From the NCBI GenBank assembly GCA_963682055.1, contig OY821741.1, positions 24,002,711 to 24,066,710 of the forward strand: 64,000 bases of DNA, read 5' to 3'. The DNA is from Primula veris (lineage: Eukaryota; Streptophyta; Magnoliopsida; Ericales; Primulaceae). Below are positions 36,891 through 51,747 of the stretch, in pieces (positions within the stretch are counted from its first letter, which is position 1; every line of letters begins with the position of its first letter). The notes under the pieces are model-generated. The model was given only the letters and a program-made list of their open reading frames with translations. It was not told the DNA's origin and did not search any database. The position numbers were made by a program, and so were the translations under genes.

Positions 36891-39740
36891 AGACTGACAT
36901 TGAGCAGTTGAATGAACGAGAAAGCAAGTGAGCATGTTCAAGATTGATGTCGAAAATCTCATTAAGTAGGATTAAAGGCCATCACAGCCCAAATACTTAA
37001 TAAGATTCCTACATTGTTCAAAGGGATGAGAAATGAAGTGAGCAAGTTCAAATGCCGAAAGTCTCATTAAATAGGATTAAAGGCCATCACAGCCCAAACC
37101 CTTAATAAGACTCTGACATTGAGCAGTTGAATGAATGAGAAAGCAAGTGAGCATGTTCAAGCTCGATGTCGAAAATCTCATTAAGTAGGATTAAAGGCCA
37201 TCACAGCCCAAATACTTAATAAGATTCCTACATTGTTCAAAGGGATGAGAAACGAAGTAAGCAAGTTCAAATGTCGAAAGTCTCAATAAATAGGATTAAA
37301 GGCCATCACAGCCCAAACCCTTAATAAGACTCTGACACTGAGCAGTTGAATGAACGAGAAAGCAAGTGAGCATGTTCAAGATTGATGTCGAAAATCTCAT
37401 TAAGTAGGATTAAAGGCCATCACAGCCCAAATACTTAATAAGATTCCTACATTGTTCAAAGGTATAAGAAATGAAGTGAGCAAGTTCAAATGCCGAAAGT
37501 CTCATTAAAAATGATTAAAGGCCATCACTGCCCAAACCCTTAATAAGACTCTGACATTGAGCAGTTGAATGAACGAGAAAGCAACTGAGCATGTTCAAAA
37601 TTGATGTCGAAAATCTCATTAAATAGGATTAAAGGCGATCACAGCCCAAATACTTAATAAGATTTCTACATTGTTGAAAGGGATGAGAAATGAAGTGAGC
37701 AAGTTCAAATGCCGAAAGTCTCAATAAATAGGATTAAAGGCCATCACAGCCCAAACCCTTAATAAGACTCTGACATTGAGCAGTTGAATGAACGAGAAAG
37801 CAACTGAGCATGTTCAAGATCGATGTCGAAAATCTCATTAAGTAGGATTAAAGGTCATCACAGCCCAAATACTTAATAAGATTCCTACATTGTTCAAAGG
37901 GATGAGAAATGAAGTGAGCAAGTTCAAATGCCGAAAATCTCATTAAATAGGATTAAAGGCCATCACAGGCCAAACCCTTAATAAGACTCTGACATTGAGC
38001 AGTTGAATGAACGAGAAAGCAACTGAGCATGTTCAAGCTCATTGTCGAAAATCTGATTAAGTAGGACAAAAGGCCATCACAGCCCAAATACTTAATAAGA
38101 TTCCTACATTGTTCAAAGGGATGAGAAATGAAGTGAGCAAGTTCAAATGCTGAAAGTCTCATTAAATAGGATTAAAGGCCATCACAGCCCAAACCCTTAA
38201 TAAGACTCTGACATTGAGCAGTTGAATGAATGAGAAAGCAAGTGAGCATGTTCAAGCTCGATGTCGAAAATCTCATTAAGTAGGATTAAAGGCCATCACA
38301 GCCCAAATACTTAATAAGATTCCTACATTGTTCAAAGGGATGAGAAACGAAGTAAGCAAGTTCAAATGTCGAAAGTCTCAATAAATAGGATTAAAGGCCA
38401 TCACAGCCCAAACCCTTAATAAGACTGACATTGAGCAGTTGAATGAACGAGAAAGCAAGTGAGCATGTTCAAGATTGATGTCGAAAATCTCATTAAGTAG
38501 GATTAAAGGCCATCACAGCCCAAATACTAAATAAGATTCCTACATTGTTCAAAGGGATGAGAAATGAAGTGAGCAAGTTCAAATGCCGAAAGTCTCATTA
38601 AATAGGATTAAAGGCCATCACAGCCCAAACCCTTAATAAGACTCTGACATTGAGCAGTTGAATGAATGAGAAAGCAAGTGAGCATGTTCAAGCTCGATGT
38701 CGAAAATCTCATTAAGTAGGATTAAAGGCCATCACAGCCCAAATACTTAATAAGATTCCTACATTGTTCAAAGGGATGAGAAACGAAGTAAGCAAGTTCA
38801 AATGTCGAAAGTCTCAATAAATAGGATTAAAGGCCATCACAGCCCAAACCCTTAATAAGACTCTGACACTGAGCAGTTGAATGAACGAGAAAGCAAGTGA
38901 GCATGTTCAAGATTGATGTCGAAAATCTCATTAAGTAGGATTAAAGGCCATCACAGCCCAAATACTTAATAAGATTCCTACATTGTTCAAAGGTATAAGA
39001 AATGAAGTGAGCAAGTTCAAATGCCGAAAGTCTCATTAAAAATGATTAAAGGCCATCACTGCCCAAACCCTTAATAAGACTCTGACATTGAGCAGTTGAA
39101 TGAACGAGAAAGCAACTGAGCATGTTCAAAATTGATGTCGAAAATCTCATTAAATAGGATTAAAGGCGATCACAGCCCAAATACTTAATAAGATTTCTAC
39201 ATTGTTGAAAGGGATGAGAAATGAAGTGAGCAAGTTCAAATGCCGAAAGTCTCAATAAATAGGATTAAAGGCCATCACAGCCCAAACCCTTAATAAGACT
39301 CTGACATTGAGCAGTTGAATGAACGAGAAAGCAACTGAGCATGTTCAAGATCGATGTCGAAAATCTCATTAAGTAGGATTAAAGGTCATCACAGCCCAAA
39401 TACTTAATAAGATTCCTACATTGTTCAAAGGGATGAGAAATGAAGTGAGCAAGTTCAAATGCCGAAAATCTCATTAAATAGGATTAAAGGCCATCACAGG
39501 CCAAACCCTTAATAAGACTCTGACATTGAGCAGTTGAATGAACGAGAAAGCAACTGAGCATGTTCAAGCTCATTGTCGAAAATCTGATTAAGTAGGACAA
39601 AAGGCCATCACAGCCCAAATACTTAATAAGATTCCTACATTGTTCAAAGGGATGAGAAATGAAGTGAGGAAGTTCAAATGCCGAAAGTCTCATTAAATAG
39701 GATTAAAGGCCATCACAGCCCAAACCCTTAATAAGACTCT
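36891..39740. repeat. Tandem duplication of a 1531-bp block (7 dimers)
   Basis: AATAAGACTGACATTG at 36891 and 38422, AAAGGTATAAGAAATG near 37460 and 38991, CCATCACTGCCC near 37523 and 39054, and the CATCACAGGCCAAACCC / AATCTGATTAAGTAGGAC pair near 37970 and 39500 all repeat at 1531 bp. The similarity ends near 39740. Confidence 0.87.
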
Positions 39741-42700
39741 GACATTGAGCAGTTGAATGAACGAGAAAGCAACTGAGCATGTTCAAGATCGATGTCGAAA
39801 ATCTCATTAATTAGGATTAAAGGCCATCACAGCCCAAATACTTAATAAGATTCCTACATTGTTCAAAGGGATGAGAAATGAAGTGAGCAAGTTCAAATGC
39901 CGAAAGTCTCATTAAATATGATTAAAGGCCATCACAGCCCAAACCCTTAATAAGACTCTGACATTGAGCAGTTGAATGAACGAGAAAGCAAGTGAGCATG
40001 TTCAAGATCGATGTCGAAAATCTCATTAAGTAGGATTAAAGGCCATCACAGCCCAAATACTTAATAAGATTCCTACATTGTTCAAAGGGATGAGAAATGA
40101 AGTGAGCCAGTTTAAATGTCGAAAGTCTCATTAAATACGATTAAAGGCCATCACAGCCCAAACCCTTAATAAGACTCTGACATTGAGCAGTTGAATGAAC
40201 GAGAAAGCAAGTGAGCATGTTCAAGATCGATGTCGAAAATCTCATTAAGTAGGATTAAAGGCCATCACAGCCCAAATACTTAATAAGATTCCTACATTGT
40301 TCAAAGGGATGAGAAATGAAGTGAGCCAGTTTAAATGCCGAAAGTCTCATTAAATACGATTAAAGGCCATCACAGCCCAAACCCTTAATAAGACTCTGAC
40401 ATTGAGCAGTTGAATGAACGAGAAAGCAACTGAGCATGTTCAAGCTCGATGTCGAAAATCATATTAAGTAGGATTAAAGGCCATCACAGCCCAAATACTT
40501 AATAAGATTCCTACATTGTTCAAAGGGATGAGAAATAAAGTGAGCAAGTTCAAATGCCGAAAGTCTCATTAAATAGGATTAAAAGCCATCACAGCCCAAA
40601 CCCTTAATAAGACTCTGACATTGAGCAGTTGAATGAACGAGAAAGCAAGTGAGCGTGCTCAAGATTGATGTCGAAAATCTCATTAAGTAGGATTAAAGGC
40701 CATCACAGCCGAAATACTTAATAAGATTCCTACATTGTTCAAAGGGATGAGAAATGAAGTGAGCAAGTTCAAATGCCGAAAGTCTCAATAAATAGGATTA
40801 AAGGCCATCACAGCCCAAACCCTTAATAAGACTCTGACATTGAGCAGTTGAATGAATGAGAAAGCAAGTGAGCATGTTCAAGCTCGATGTCGAAAATCTC
40901 ATTAAGTAGGATTAAAGGCCATCACAGCCCAAATACTTAATAAGATTCCTACATTGTTCAAAGGGATGAGAAATGAAGTGAGCAAGTTCAAATGCCGAAA
41001 GTCTCATTAAATAGGATTAAAGGCCATCACAGCCAAACTCTTAATAAGACTCTGACATTGAGCAGTTGAATGAACGAGAAAGCAACTGAGCATGTTCAAG
41101 ATCGATGTCGAAAATCATATTAAGTAGGATTAAAGGCCATCACAGCCCAAATCTTTAATAAGATTACTACATTGTTCAAAGGGATGAGAAATGAAGTTAG
41201 CAAGTTCAAATGCCGAAAGTCTCATTAAATACGATTAAAGGCCATCACAGCCCAAACCCTTAATAAGACTCTGACATTGAGCAGTTGAATGAATGAGAAA
41301 GCAAGTGAGCATGTTCAAGCTCGATGTCGAAAATCTCATTAAGTAGGATTAAAGGCCATCACAGCCCAAATACTTAATAAGATTCCTACATTGTTCAAAG
41401 GGATGAGAAACGAAGTGAGCAAGTTCAAATGTCGAAAGTCTCAATAAATAGGATTAAAGGCCATCACAGCCAAACCCTTAATAAGACTCTGACATTGAGC
41501 AGTTCAATGAACGAGAAAGCAAGTGAGCATGTTCAAGCTCAATGTCGAAAATCTCATTAAGTAGGATTAAAGGCCATCACAGCCCAAATCCTTAATAAGA
41601 TTCCTACATTGTTCAAAGGGATGAGAAATGAAGTAAGCAAGTTCAAATGCCGAAAGTCTCATTAAATAGGATTAAAGGCCATCACAGCCAAACTCTTAAT
41701 AAGACTCTGACATTGAGCAGTTGAATGAACGAGAAAGCAACTGAGCATGTTCAAGATCGATGTCGAAAATCATATTAAGTAGGATTAAAGGCCATCACAG
41801 CCCAAATCTTTAATAAGATTCCTACATTGTTCAAAGGGATGAGAAATTAAGTGAGCAAGTTTAAATGCCGAAAGTCTCATTAAATAGGATTAAAGGTCAT
41901 CACAGCCCAAACCCTTAATAAGACTGACATTGAGCAGTTGAATGAACGAGAAAGCAAGTGAGCATGTTCAAGATTGATGTCGAAAATCTCATTAAGTAGG
42001 ATTAAAGGCCATCACAGCCCAAATACTTAATAAGATTCCTACATTGTTCAAAGGGATGAGAAATGAAGTGAGCAAGTTCAAATGCCGAAAGTCTCATTAA
42101 ATAGGATTAAAGGCCATCACAGCCCAAACCCTTAATAAGACTCTGACACTGAGCAGTTGAATGAACGAGAAAGCAAGTGAGCATGTTCAAGATTGATGTC
42201 GAAAATCTCATTAAGTAGGATTAAAGGCCATCACAGCCCAAATACTTAATAAGATTCCTACATTGTTCAAAGGGATGAGAAATGAAGTGAGCAAGTTCAA
42301 ATGCCGAAAGTCTCATTAAATAGGATTAAAGGCCATCACAGCCAAACTCTTAATAAGACTCTGACATTGAGCAGCTGAATGAATGAGAAAGCAAGTGAGC
42401 ATGTTCAAGCTCGATGTCGAAAATCTCATTAAGTAGGATTAAAGGCCATCACAGCCCAAATACTTAATAAGATTCCTACATTGTTCAAAGGGATGAGAAA
42501 TGAAGTGAGCAAGTTCAAATGCCGAAAGTCTCATTAAATAGGATTAAAGGCCATCACAGCCCAAACCCTTAATAAGACTCTGACATTGAGCAGTTGAATG
42601 AATGAGAAAGCAAGTGAGCATGTTCAAGCTCGATGTCGAAAATCTCATTAAGTAGGATTAAAGGCCATCACAGCTCAAATACTTAATAAGATTCCTACAT

Positions 42701-45700
42701 TGTTCAAAGGGATGAGAAATGAAGTGAGCCAGTTTAAATGCCGAAAGTCTCATTAAATACGATTAAAGGCCATCACAGCCCAAACCCTTAATAAGACTCT
42801 GACATTGAGCAGTTGAATGAACGAGAAAGCAACTGAGCATGTTCAAGCTCGATGTCGAAAATCATATTAAGTAGGATTAAAGGCCATCACAGCCCAAATA
42901 CTTAATAAGATTCCTACATTGTTCAAAGGGATGAGAAATAAAGTGAGCAAGTTCAAATGCCGAAAGTCTCATTAAATAGGATTAAAAGCCATCACAGCCC
43001 AAACCCTTAATAAGACTCTGACATTGAGCAGTTGAATGAACGAGAAAGCAAGTGAGCGTGCTCAAGATTGATGTCGAAAATCTCATTAAGTAGGATTAAA
43101 GGCCATCACAGCCGAAATACTTAATAAGATTCCTACATTGTTCAAAGGGATGAGAAATGAAGTGAGCAAGTTCAAATGCCGAAAGTCTCAATAAATAGGA
43201 TTAAAGGCCATCACAGCCCAAACCCTTAATAAGACTCTGACATTGAGCAGTTGAATGAATGAGAAAGCAAGTGAGCATGTTCAAGCTCGATGTCGAAAAT
43301 CTCATTAAGTAGGATTAAAGGCCATCACAGCCCAAATACTTAATAAGATTCCTACATTGTTCAAAGGGATGAGAAACGAAGTGAGCAAGTTCAAATGTCG
43401 AAAGTCTCAATAAATAGGATTAAAGGCCATCACAGCCCAAACCCTTAATAAGACTCTGACATTGAGCAGTTGAATGAATGAGAAAGCAAGTGAGCATGTT
43501 CAAGCTCGATGTCGAAAATCTCATTAAGTAGGATTAAAGGCCATCACAGCCCAAATACTTAATAAGATTCCTACATTGTTCAAAGGGATGAGAAACGAAG
43601 TGAGCAAGTTCAAATGTCGAAAGTCTCAATAAATAGGATTAAAGGCTATCACAGCCAAACCCTTAATAAGACTCTGACATTGAGCAGTTGAATGAACGAG
43701 AAAGCAAGTGAGCATGTTCAAGCTCAATGTCGAAAATCTCATTAAGTAGGATTAAAGGCCATCACAGCCCAAATCCTTAATAAGATTCCTACATTGTTCA
43801 AACGGATGAGAAATGAAGTGAGCAAGTTCAAATGCCGAAAGTCTCATTAAATAGGATTAAAGGCCATCACAGCCAAACTCTTAATAAGACTCTGACATTG
43901 AGCAGTTGAATGAACGAGAAAGCAACTGAGCATGTTCAAGATCGATGTCGAAAATCATATTAAGTAGGATTAAAGGCCATCACAGCCCAAATCTTTAATA
44001 AGATTCCTACATTGTTCAAAGGGATGAGAAATGAAGTTAGCAAGTTCAAATGCCGAAAGTCTCATTAAATACGATTAAAGGCCATCACAGCCCAAACCCT
44101 TAATAAGACTCTGACATTGAGCAGTTGAATGAATGAGAAAGCAAGTGAGCATGTTCAAGCTCGATGTCGAAAATCTCATTAAGTAGGATTAAAGGCCATC
44201 ACAGCCCAAATACTTAATAAGATTCCTACATTGTTCAAAGGGATGAGAAACGAAGTGAGCAAGTTCAAATGTCGAAAGTCTCAATAAATAGGATTAAAGG
44301 CCATCACAGCCAAACCCTTAATAAGACTCTGACATTGAGCAGTTCAATGAACGAGAAAGCAAGTGAGCATGTTCAAGCTCAATGTCGAAAATCTCATTAA
44401 GTAGGATTAAAGGCCATCACAGCCCAAATCCTTAATAAGATTCCTACATTGTTCAAAGGGATGAGAAATGAAGTAAGCAAGTTCAAATGCCGAAAGTCTC
44501 ATTAAATAGGATTAAAGGCCATCACAGCCAAACTCTTAATAAGACTCTGACATTGAGCAGTTGAATGAACGAGAAAGCAACTGAGCATGTTCAAGATCGA
44601 TGTCGAAAATCATATTAAGTAGGATTAAAGGCCATCACAGCCCAAATCTTTAATAAGATTCCTACATTGTTCAAAGGGATGAGAAATTAAGTGAGCAAGT
44701 TTAAATGCCGAAAGTCTCATTAAATAGGATTAAAGGTCATCACAGCCCAAACCCTTAATAAGACTGACATTGAGCAGTTGAATGAACGAGAAAGCAAGTG
44801 AGCATGTTCAAGATTGATGTCGAAAATCTCATTAAGTAGGATTAAAGGCCATCACAGCCCAAATACTTAATAAGATTCCTACATTGTTCAAAGGGATGAG
44901 AAATGAAGTGAGCAAGTTCAAATGCCGAAAGTCTCATTAAATAGGATTAAAGGCCATCACAGCCCAAACCCTTAATAAGACTCTGACACTGAGCAGTTGA
45001 ATGAACGAGAAAGCAAGTGAGCATGTTCAAGATTGATGTCGAAAATCTCATTAAGTAGGATTAAAGGCCATCACAGCCCAAATACTTAATAAGATTCCTA
45101 CATTGTTCAAAGGGATGAGAAACGAAGTGAGCAAGTTCAAATGTCGAAAGTCTCAATAAATAGGATTAAAGGCCATCACAGCCCAAACCCTTAATAAGAC
45201 TCTGACATTGAGCAGTTGAATGAATGAGAAAGCAAGTGAGCATGTTCAAGCTCGATGTCGAAAATCTCATTAAGTAGGATTAAAGGCCATCACAGCCCAA
45301 ATACTTAATAAGATTCCTACATTGTTCAAAGGGATGAGAAACGAAGTGAGCAAGTTCAAATGTCGAAAGTCTCAATAAATAGGATTAAAGGCTATCACAG
45401 CCAAACCCTTAATAAGACTCTGACATTGAGCAGTTGAATGAACGAGAAAGCAAGTGAGCATGTTCAAGCTCAATGTCGAAAATCTCATTAAGTAGGATTA
45501 AAGGCCATCACAGCCCAAATCCTTAATAAGATTCCTACATTGTTCAAAGGGATGAGAAATGAAGTGAGCAAGTTCAAATGCCGAAAGTCTCATTAAATAG
45601 GATTAAAGGCCATCACAGCCAAACTCTTAATAAGACTCTGACATTGAGCAGTTGAATGAACGAGAAAGCAACTGAGCATGTTCAAGATCGATGTCGAAAA

Positions 45701-46506
45701 TCATATTAAGTAGGATTAAAGGCCATCACAGCCCAAATCTTTAATAAGATTCCTACATTGTTCAAAGGGATGAGAAATGAAGTTAGCAAGTTCAAATGCC
45801 GAAAGTCTCATTAAATACGATTAAAGGCCATCACAGCCCAAACCCTTAATAAGACTCTGACATTGAGCAGTTGAATGAATGAGAAAGCAAGTGAGCATGT
45901 TCAAGCTCGATGTCGAAAATCTCATTAAGTAGGATTAAAGGCCATCACAGCCCAAATACTTAATAAGATTCCTACATTGTTCAAAGGGATGAGAAACGAA
46001 GTGAGCAAGTTCAAATGTCGAAAGTCTCAATAAATAGGATTAAAGGCCATCACAGCCAAACCCTTAATAAGACTCTGACATTGAGCAGTTCAATGAACGA
46101 GAAAGCAAGTGAGCATGTTCAAGCTCAATGTCGAAAATCTCATTAAGTAGGATTAAAGGCCATCACAGCCCAAATCCTTAATAAGATTCCTACATTGTTC
46201 AAAGGGATGAGAAATGAAGTGAGCAAGTTCAAATGCCGAAAGTCTCATTAAATAGGATTAAAGGCCATCACAGCCAAACTCTTAATAAGACTCTGACATT
46301 GAGCAGTTGAATGAACGAGAAAGCAACTGAGCATGTTCAAGATCGATGTCGAAAATCATATTAAGTAGGATTAAAGGCCATCACAGCCCAAATCTTTAAT
46401 AAGATTCCTACATTGTTCAAAGGGATGAGAAATTAAGTGAGCAAGTTTAAATGCCGAAAGTCTCATTAAATAGGATTAAAGGTCATCACAGCCCAAACCC
46501 TTAATA

Positions 46507-49500
46507 AGACTGACATTGAGCAGTTGAATGAACGAGAAAGCAAGTGAGCATGTTCAAGATTGATGTCGAAAATCTCATTAAGTAGGATTAAAGGCCATCA
46601 CAGCCCAAATACTTAATAAGATTCCTACATTGTTCAAAGGGATGAGAAATGAAGTGAGCAAGTTCAAATGCCGAAAGTCTCATTAAATAGGATTAAAGGC
46701 CATCACAGCCCAAACCCTTAATAAGACTCTGACACTGAGCAGTTGAATGAACGAGAAAGCAAGTGAGCATGTTCAAGATTGATGTCGAAAATCTCATTAA
46801 GTAGGATTAAAGGCCATCACAGCCCAAATACTTAATAAGATTCCTACATTGTTCAAAGGGATGAGAAATGAAGTGAGCAAGTTCAAATGCCGAAAGTCTC
46901 ATTAAATAGGATTAAAGGCCATCACAGCCCAAACCCTTAATAAGACTCTGACACTGAGCAGTTGAATGAACGAGAAAGCAAGTGAGCATGTTCAAGATTG
47001 ATGTCGAAAATCTCATTAAGTAGGATTAAAGGCCATCACAGCCCAAATACTTAATAAGATTCCTACATTGTTCAAAGGGATGAGAAATGAAGTGAGCAAG
47101 TTCAAATGCCGAAAGTCTCATTAAATAGGATTAAAGGCCATCACAGCCCAAACCCTTAATAAGACTCTGACACTGAGCAGTTGAATGAACGAGAAAGCAA
47201 GTGAGCATGTTCAAGATTGATGTCGAAAATCTCATTAAGTAGGATTAAAGGCCATCACAGCCCAAATACTTAATAAGATTCCTACATTGTTCAAAGGGAT
47301 GAGAAATGAAGTGAGCAAGTTCAAATGCCGAAAGTCTCATTAAATAGGATTAAAGGCCATCACAGCCAAACTCTTAATAAGACTCTGACATTGAGCAGCT
47401 GAATGAATGAGAAAGCAAGTGAGCATGTTCAAGCTCGATGTCGAAAATCTCATTAAGTAGGATTAAAGGCCATCACAGCCCAAATACTTAATAAGATTCC
47501 TACATTGTTCAAAGGGATGAGAAATGAAGTGAGCAAGTTCAAATGCCGAAAGTCTCATTAAATAGGATTAAAGGCCATCACAGCCCAAACCCTTAATAAG
47601 ACTCTGACATTGAGCAGTTGAATGAATGAGAAAGCAAGTGAGCATGTTCAAGCTCGATGTCGAAAATCTCATTAAGTAGGATTAAAGGCCATCACAGCCC
47701 AAATACTTAATAAGATTCCTACATTGTTCAAAGGGATGAGAAATGAAGTGAGCAAGTTCAAATGCCGAAAGTCTCATTAAATAGGATTAAAGGCCATCAC
47801 AGCCAAACTCTTAATAAGACTCTGACATTGAGCAGCTGAATGAATGAGAAAGCAAGTGAGCATGTTCAAGCTCGATGTCGAAAATCTCATTAAGTAGGAT
47901 TAAAGGCCATCACAGCCCAAATACTTAATAAGATTCCTACATTGTTCAAAGGGATGAGAAATGAAGTGAGCAAGTTCAAATGCCGAAAGTCTCATTAAAT
48001 AGGATTAAAGGCCATCACAGCCAAACTCTTAATAAGACTCTGACATTGAGCAGTTGAATGAACGAGAAAGCAACTGAGCATGTTCAAGATCGATGTCGAA
48101 AATCATATTAAGTAGGATTAAAGGCCATCACAGCCCAAATCTTTAATAAGATTCCTACATTGTTCAAAGGGATGAGAAATGAAGTTAGCAAGTTCAAATG
48201 CCGAAAGTCTCATTAAATACGATTAAAGGCCATCACAGCCCAAACCCTTAATAAGACTCTGACATTGAGCAGTTGAATGAATGAGAAAGCAAGTGAGCAT
48301 GTTCAAGCTCGATGTCGAAAATCTCATTAAGTAGGATTAAAGGCCATCACAGCCCAAATACTTAATAAGATTCCTACATTGTTCAAAGGGATGAGAAACG
48401 AAGTGAGCAAGTTCAAATGTCGAAAGTCTCAATAAATAGGATTAAAGGCCATCACAGCCAAACCCTTAATAAGACTCTGACATTGAGCAGTTCAATGAAC
48501 GAGAAAGCAAGTGAGCATGTTCAAGCTCAATGTCGAAAATCTCATTAAGTAGGATTAAAGGCCATCACAGCCCAAATACTTAATAAGATTCCTACATTGT
48601 TCAAAGGGATGAGAAATGAAGTGAGCAAGTTCAAATGCCGAAAGTCTCATTAAATAGGATTAAAGGCCATCACAGCCAAACTCTTAATAAGACTCTGACA
48701 TTGAGCAGCTGAATGAATGAGAAAGCAAGTGAGCATGTTCAAGCTCGATGTCGAAAATCTCATTAAGTAGGATTAAAGGCCATCACAGCCCAAATACTTA
48801 ATAAGATTCCTACATTGTTCAAAGGGATGAGAAATGAAGTGAGCAAGTTCAAATGCCGAAAGTCTCATTAAATAGGATTAAAGGCCATCACAGCCAAACT
48901 CTTAATAAGACTCTGACATTGAGCAGTTGAATGAACGAGAAAGCAACTGAGCATGTTCAAGATCGATGTCGAAAATCATATTAAGTAGGATTAAAGGCCA
49001 TCACAGCCCAAATCTTTAATAAGATTCCTACATTGTTCAAAGGGATGAGAAATTAAGTGAGCAAGTTTAAATGCCGAAAGTCTCATTAAATAGGATTAAA
49101 GGTCATCACAGCCCAAACCCTTAATAAGACTGACATTGAGCAGTTGAATGAACGAGAAAGCAAGTGAGCATGTTCAAGATTGATGTCGAAAATCTCATTA
49201 AGTAGGATTAAAGGCCATCACAGCCCAAATACTTAATAAGATTCCTACATTGTTCAAAGGGATGAGAAATGAAGTGAGCAAGTTCAAATGCCGAAAGTCT
49301 CATTAAATAGGATTAAAGGCCATCACAGCCCAAACCCTTAATAAGACTCTGACACTGAGCAGTTGAATGAACGAGAAAGCAAGTGAGCATGTTCAAGATT
49401 GATGTCGAAAATCTCATTAAGTAGGATTAAAGGCCATCACAGCCCAAATACTTAATAAGATTCCTACATTGTTCAAAGGGATGAGAAATGAAGTGAGCAA

Positions 49501-51747
49501 GTTCAAATGCCGAAAGTCTCATTAAATAGGATTAAAGGCCATCACAGCCCAAACCCTTAATAAGACTCTGACACTGAGCAGTTGAATGAACGAGAAAGCA
49601 AGTGAGCATGTTCAAGATTGATGTCGAAAATCTCATTAAGTAGGATTAAAGGCCATCACAGCCCAAATACTTAATAAGATTCCTACATTGTTCAAAGGGA
49701 TGAGAAATGAAGTGAGCAAGTTCAAATGCCGAAAGTCTCATTAAATAGGATTAAAGGCCATCACAGCCCAAACCCTTAATAAGACTCTGACACTGAGCAG
49801 TTGAATGAACGAGAAAGCAAGTGAGCATGTTCAAGATTGATGTCGAAAATCTCATTAAGTAGGATTAAAGGCCATCACAGCCCAAATACTTAATAAGATT
49901 CCTACATTGTTCAAAGGGATGAGAAATGAAGTGAGCAAGTTCAAATGCCGAAAGTCTCATTAAATAGGATTAAAGGCCATCACAGCCAAACTCTTAATAA
50001 GACTCTGACATTGAGCAGCTGAATGAATGAGAAAGCAAGTGAGCATGTTCAAGCTCGATGTCGAAAATCTCATTAAGTAGGATTAAAGGCCATCACAGCC
50101 CAAATACTTAATAAGATTCCTACATTGTTCAAAGGGATGAGAAATGAAGTGAGCAAGTTCAAATGCCGAAAGTCTCATTAAATAGGATTAAAGGCCATCA
50201 CAGCCCAAACCCTTAATAAGACTCTGACATTGAGCAGTTGAATGAATGAGAAAGCAAGTGAGCATGTTCAAGCTCGATGTCGAAAATCTCATTAAGTAGG
50301 ATTAAAGGCCATCACAGCCCAAATACTTAATAAGATTCCTACATTGTTCAAAGGGATGAGAAATGAAGTGAGCAAGTTCAAATGCCGAAAGTCTCATTAA
50401 ATAGGATTAAAGGCCATCACAGCCAAACTCTTAATAAGACTCTGACATTGAGCAGCTGAATGAATGAGAAAGCAAGTGAGCATGTTCAAGCTCGATGTCG
50501 AAAATCTCATTAAGTAGGATTAAAGGCCATCACAGCCCAAATACTTAATAAGATTCCTACATTGTTCAAAGGGATGAGAAATGAAGTGAGCAAGTTCAAA
50601 TGCCGAAAGTCTCATTAAATAGGATTAAAGGCCATCACAGCCAAACTCTTAATAAGACTCTGACATTGAGCAGTTGAATGAACGAGAAAGCAACTGAGCA
50701 TGTTCAAGATCGATGTCGAAAATCATATTAAGTAGGATTAAAGGCCATCACAGCCCAAATCTTTAATAAGATTCCTACATTGTTCAAAGGGATGAGAAAT
50801 GAAGTTAGCAAGTTCAAATGCCGAAAGTCTCATTAAATACGATTAAAGGCCATCACAGCCCAAACCCTTAATAAGACTCTGACATTGAGCAGTTGAATGA
50901 ATGAGAAAGCAAGTGAGCATGTTCAAGCTCGATGTCGAAAATCTCATTAAGTAGGATTAAAGGCCATCACAGCCCAAATACTTAATAAGATTCCTACATT
51001 GTTCAAAGGGATGAGAAACGAAGTGAGCAAGTTCAAATGTCGAAAGTCTCAATAAATAGGATTAAAGGCCATCACAGCCAAACCCTTAATAAGACTCTGA
51101 CATTGAGCAGTTCAATGAACGAGAAAGCAAGTGAGCATGTTCAAGCTCAATGTCGAAAATCTCATTAAGTAGGATTAAAGGCCATCACAGCCCAAATACT
51201 TAATAAGATTCCTACATTGTTCAAAGGGATGAGAAATGAAGTGAGCAAGTTCAAATGCCGAAAGTCTCATTAAATAGGATTAAAGGCCATCACAGCCAAA
51301 CTCTTAATAAGACTCTGACATTGAGCAGCTGAATGAATGAGAAAGCAAGTGAGCATGTTCAAGCTCGATGTCGAAAATCTCATTAAGTAGGATTAAAGGC
51401 CATCACAGCCCAAATACTTAATAAGATTCCTACATTGTTCAAAGGGATGAGAAATGAAGTGAGCAAGTTCAAATGCCGAAAGTCTCATTAAATAGGATTA
51501 AAGGCCATCACAGCCAAACTCTTAATAAGACTCTGACATTGAGCAGCTGAATGAATGAGAAAGCAAGTGAGCATGTTCAAGCTCGATGTCGAAAATCTCA
51601 TTAAGTAGGATTAAAGGCCATCACAGCCCAAATACTTAATAAGATTCCTACATTGTTCAAAGGGATGAGAAATGAAGTGAGCAAGTTCAAATGCCGAAAG
51701 TCTCATTAAATAGGATTAAAGGCCATCACAGCCAAACTCTTAATAAG
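46507..51747. repeat. Tandem duplication of a 2620-bp block (12 dimers)
   Basis: AATAAGACTGACATTG at 46507 and 49127, and GAAGTTAGCAAG at 48181 and 50801, are 2620 bp apart, and the order of variants between them is the same. A third partial copy of the end of the block follows after about 51300. Confidence 0.85.

Noticed and set aside
37953..38162. Minus-strand frames repeated at 37953, 39484, 53905 and 55657 with near-identical 69-residue products
   Set aside because: Conservation reflects block copying of the satellite. The frame stays open only because of the AATCTGATTAAGTAGGAC variants. No start context, domain or promoter is seen.
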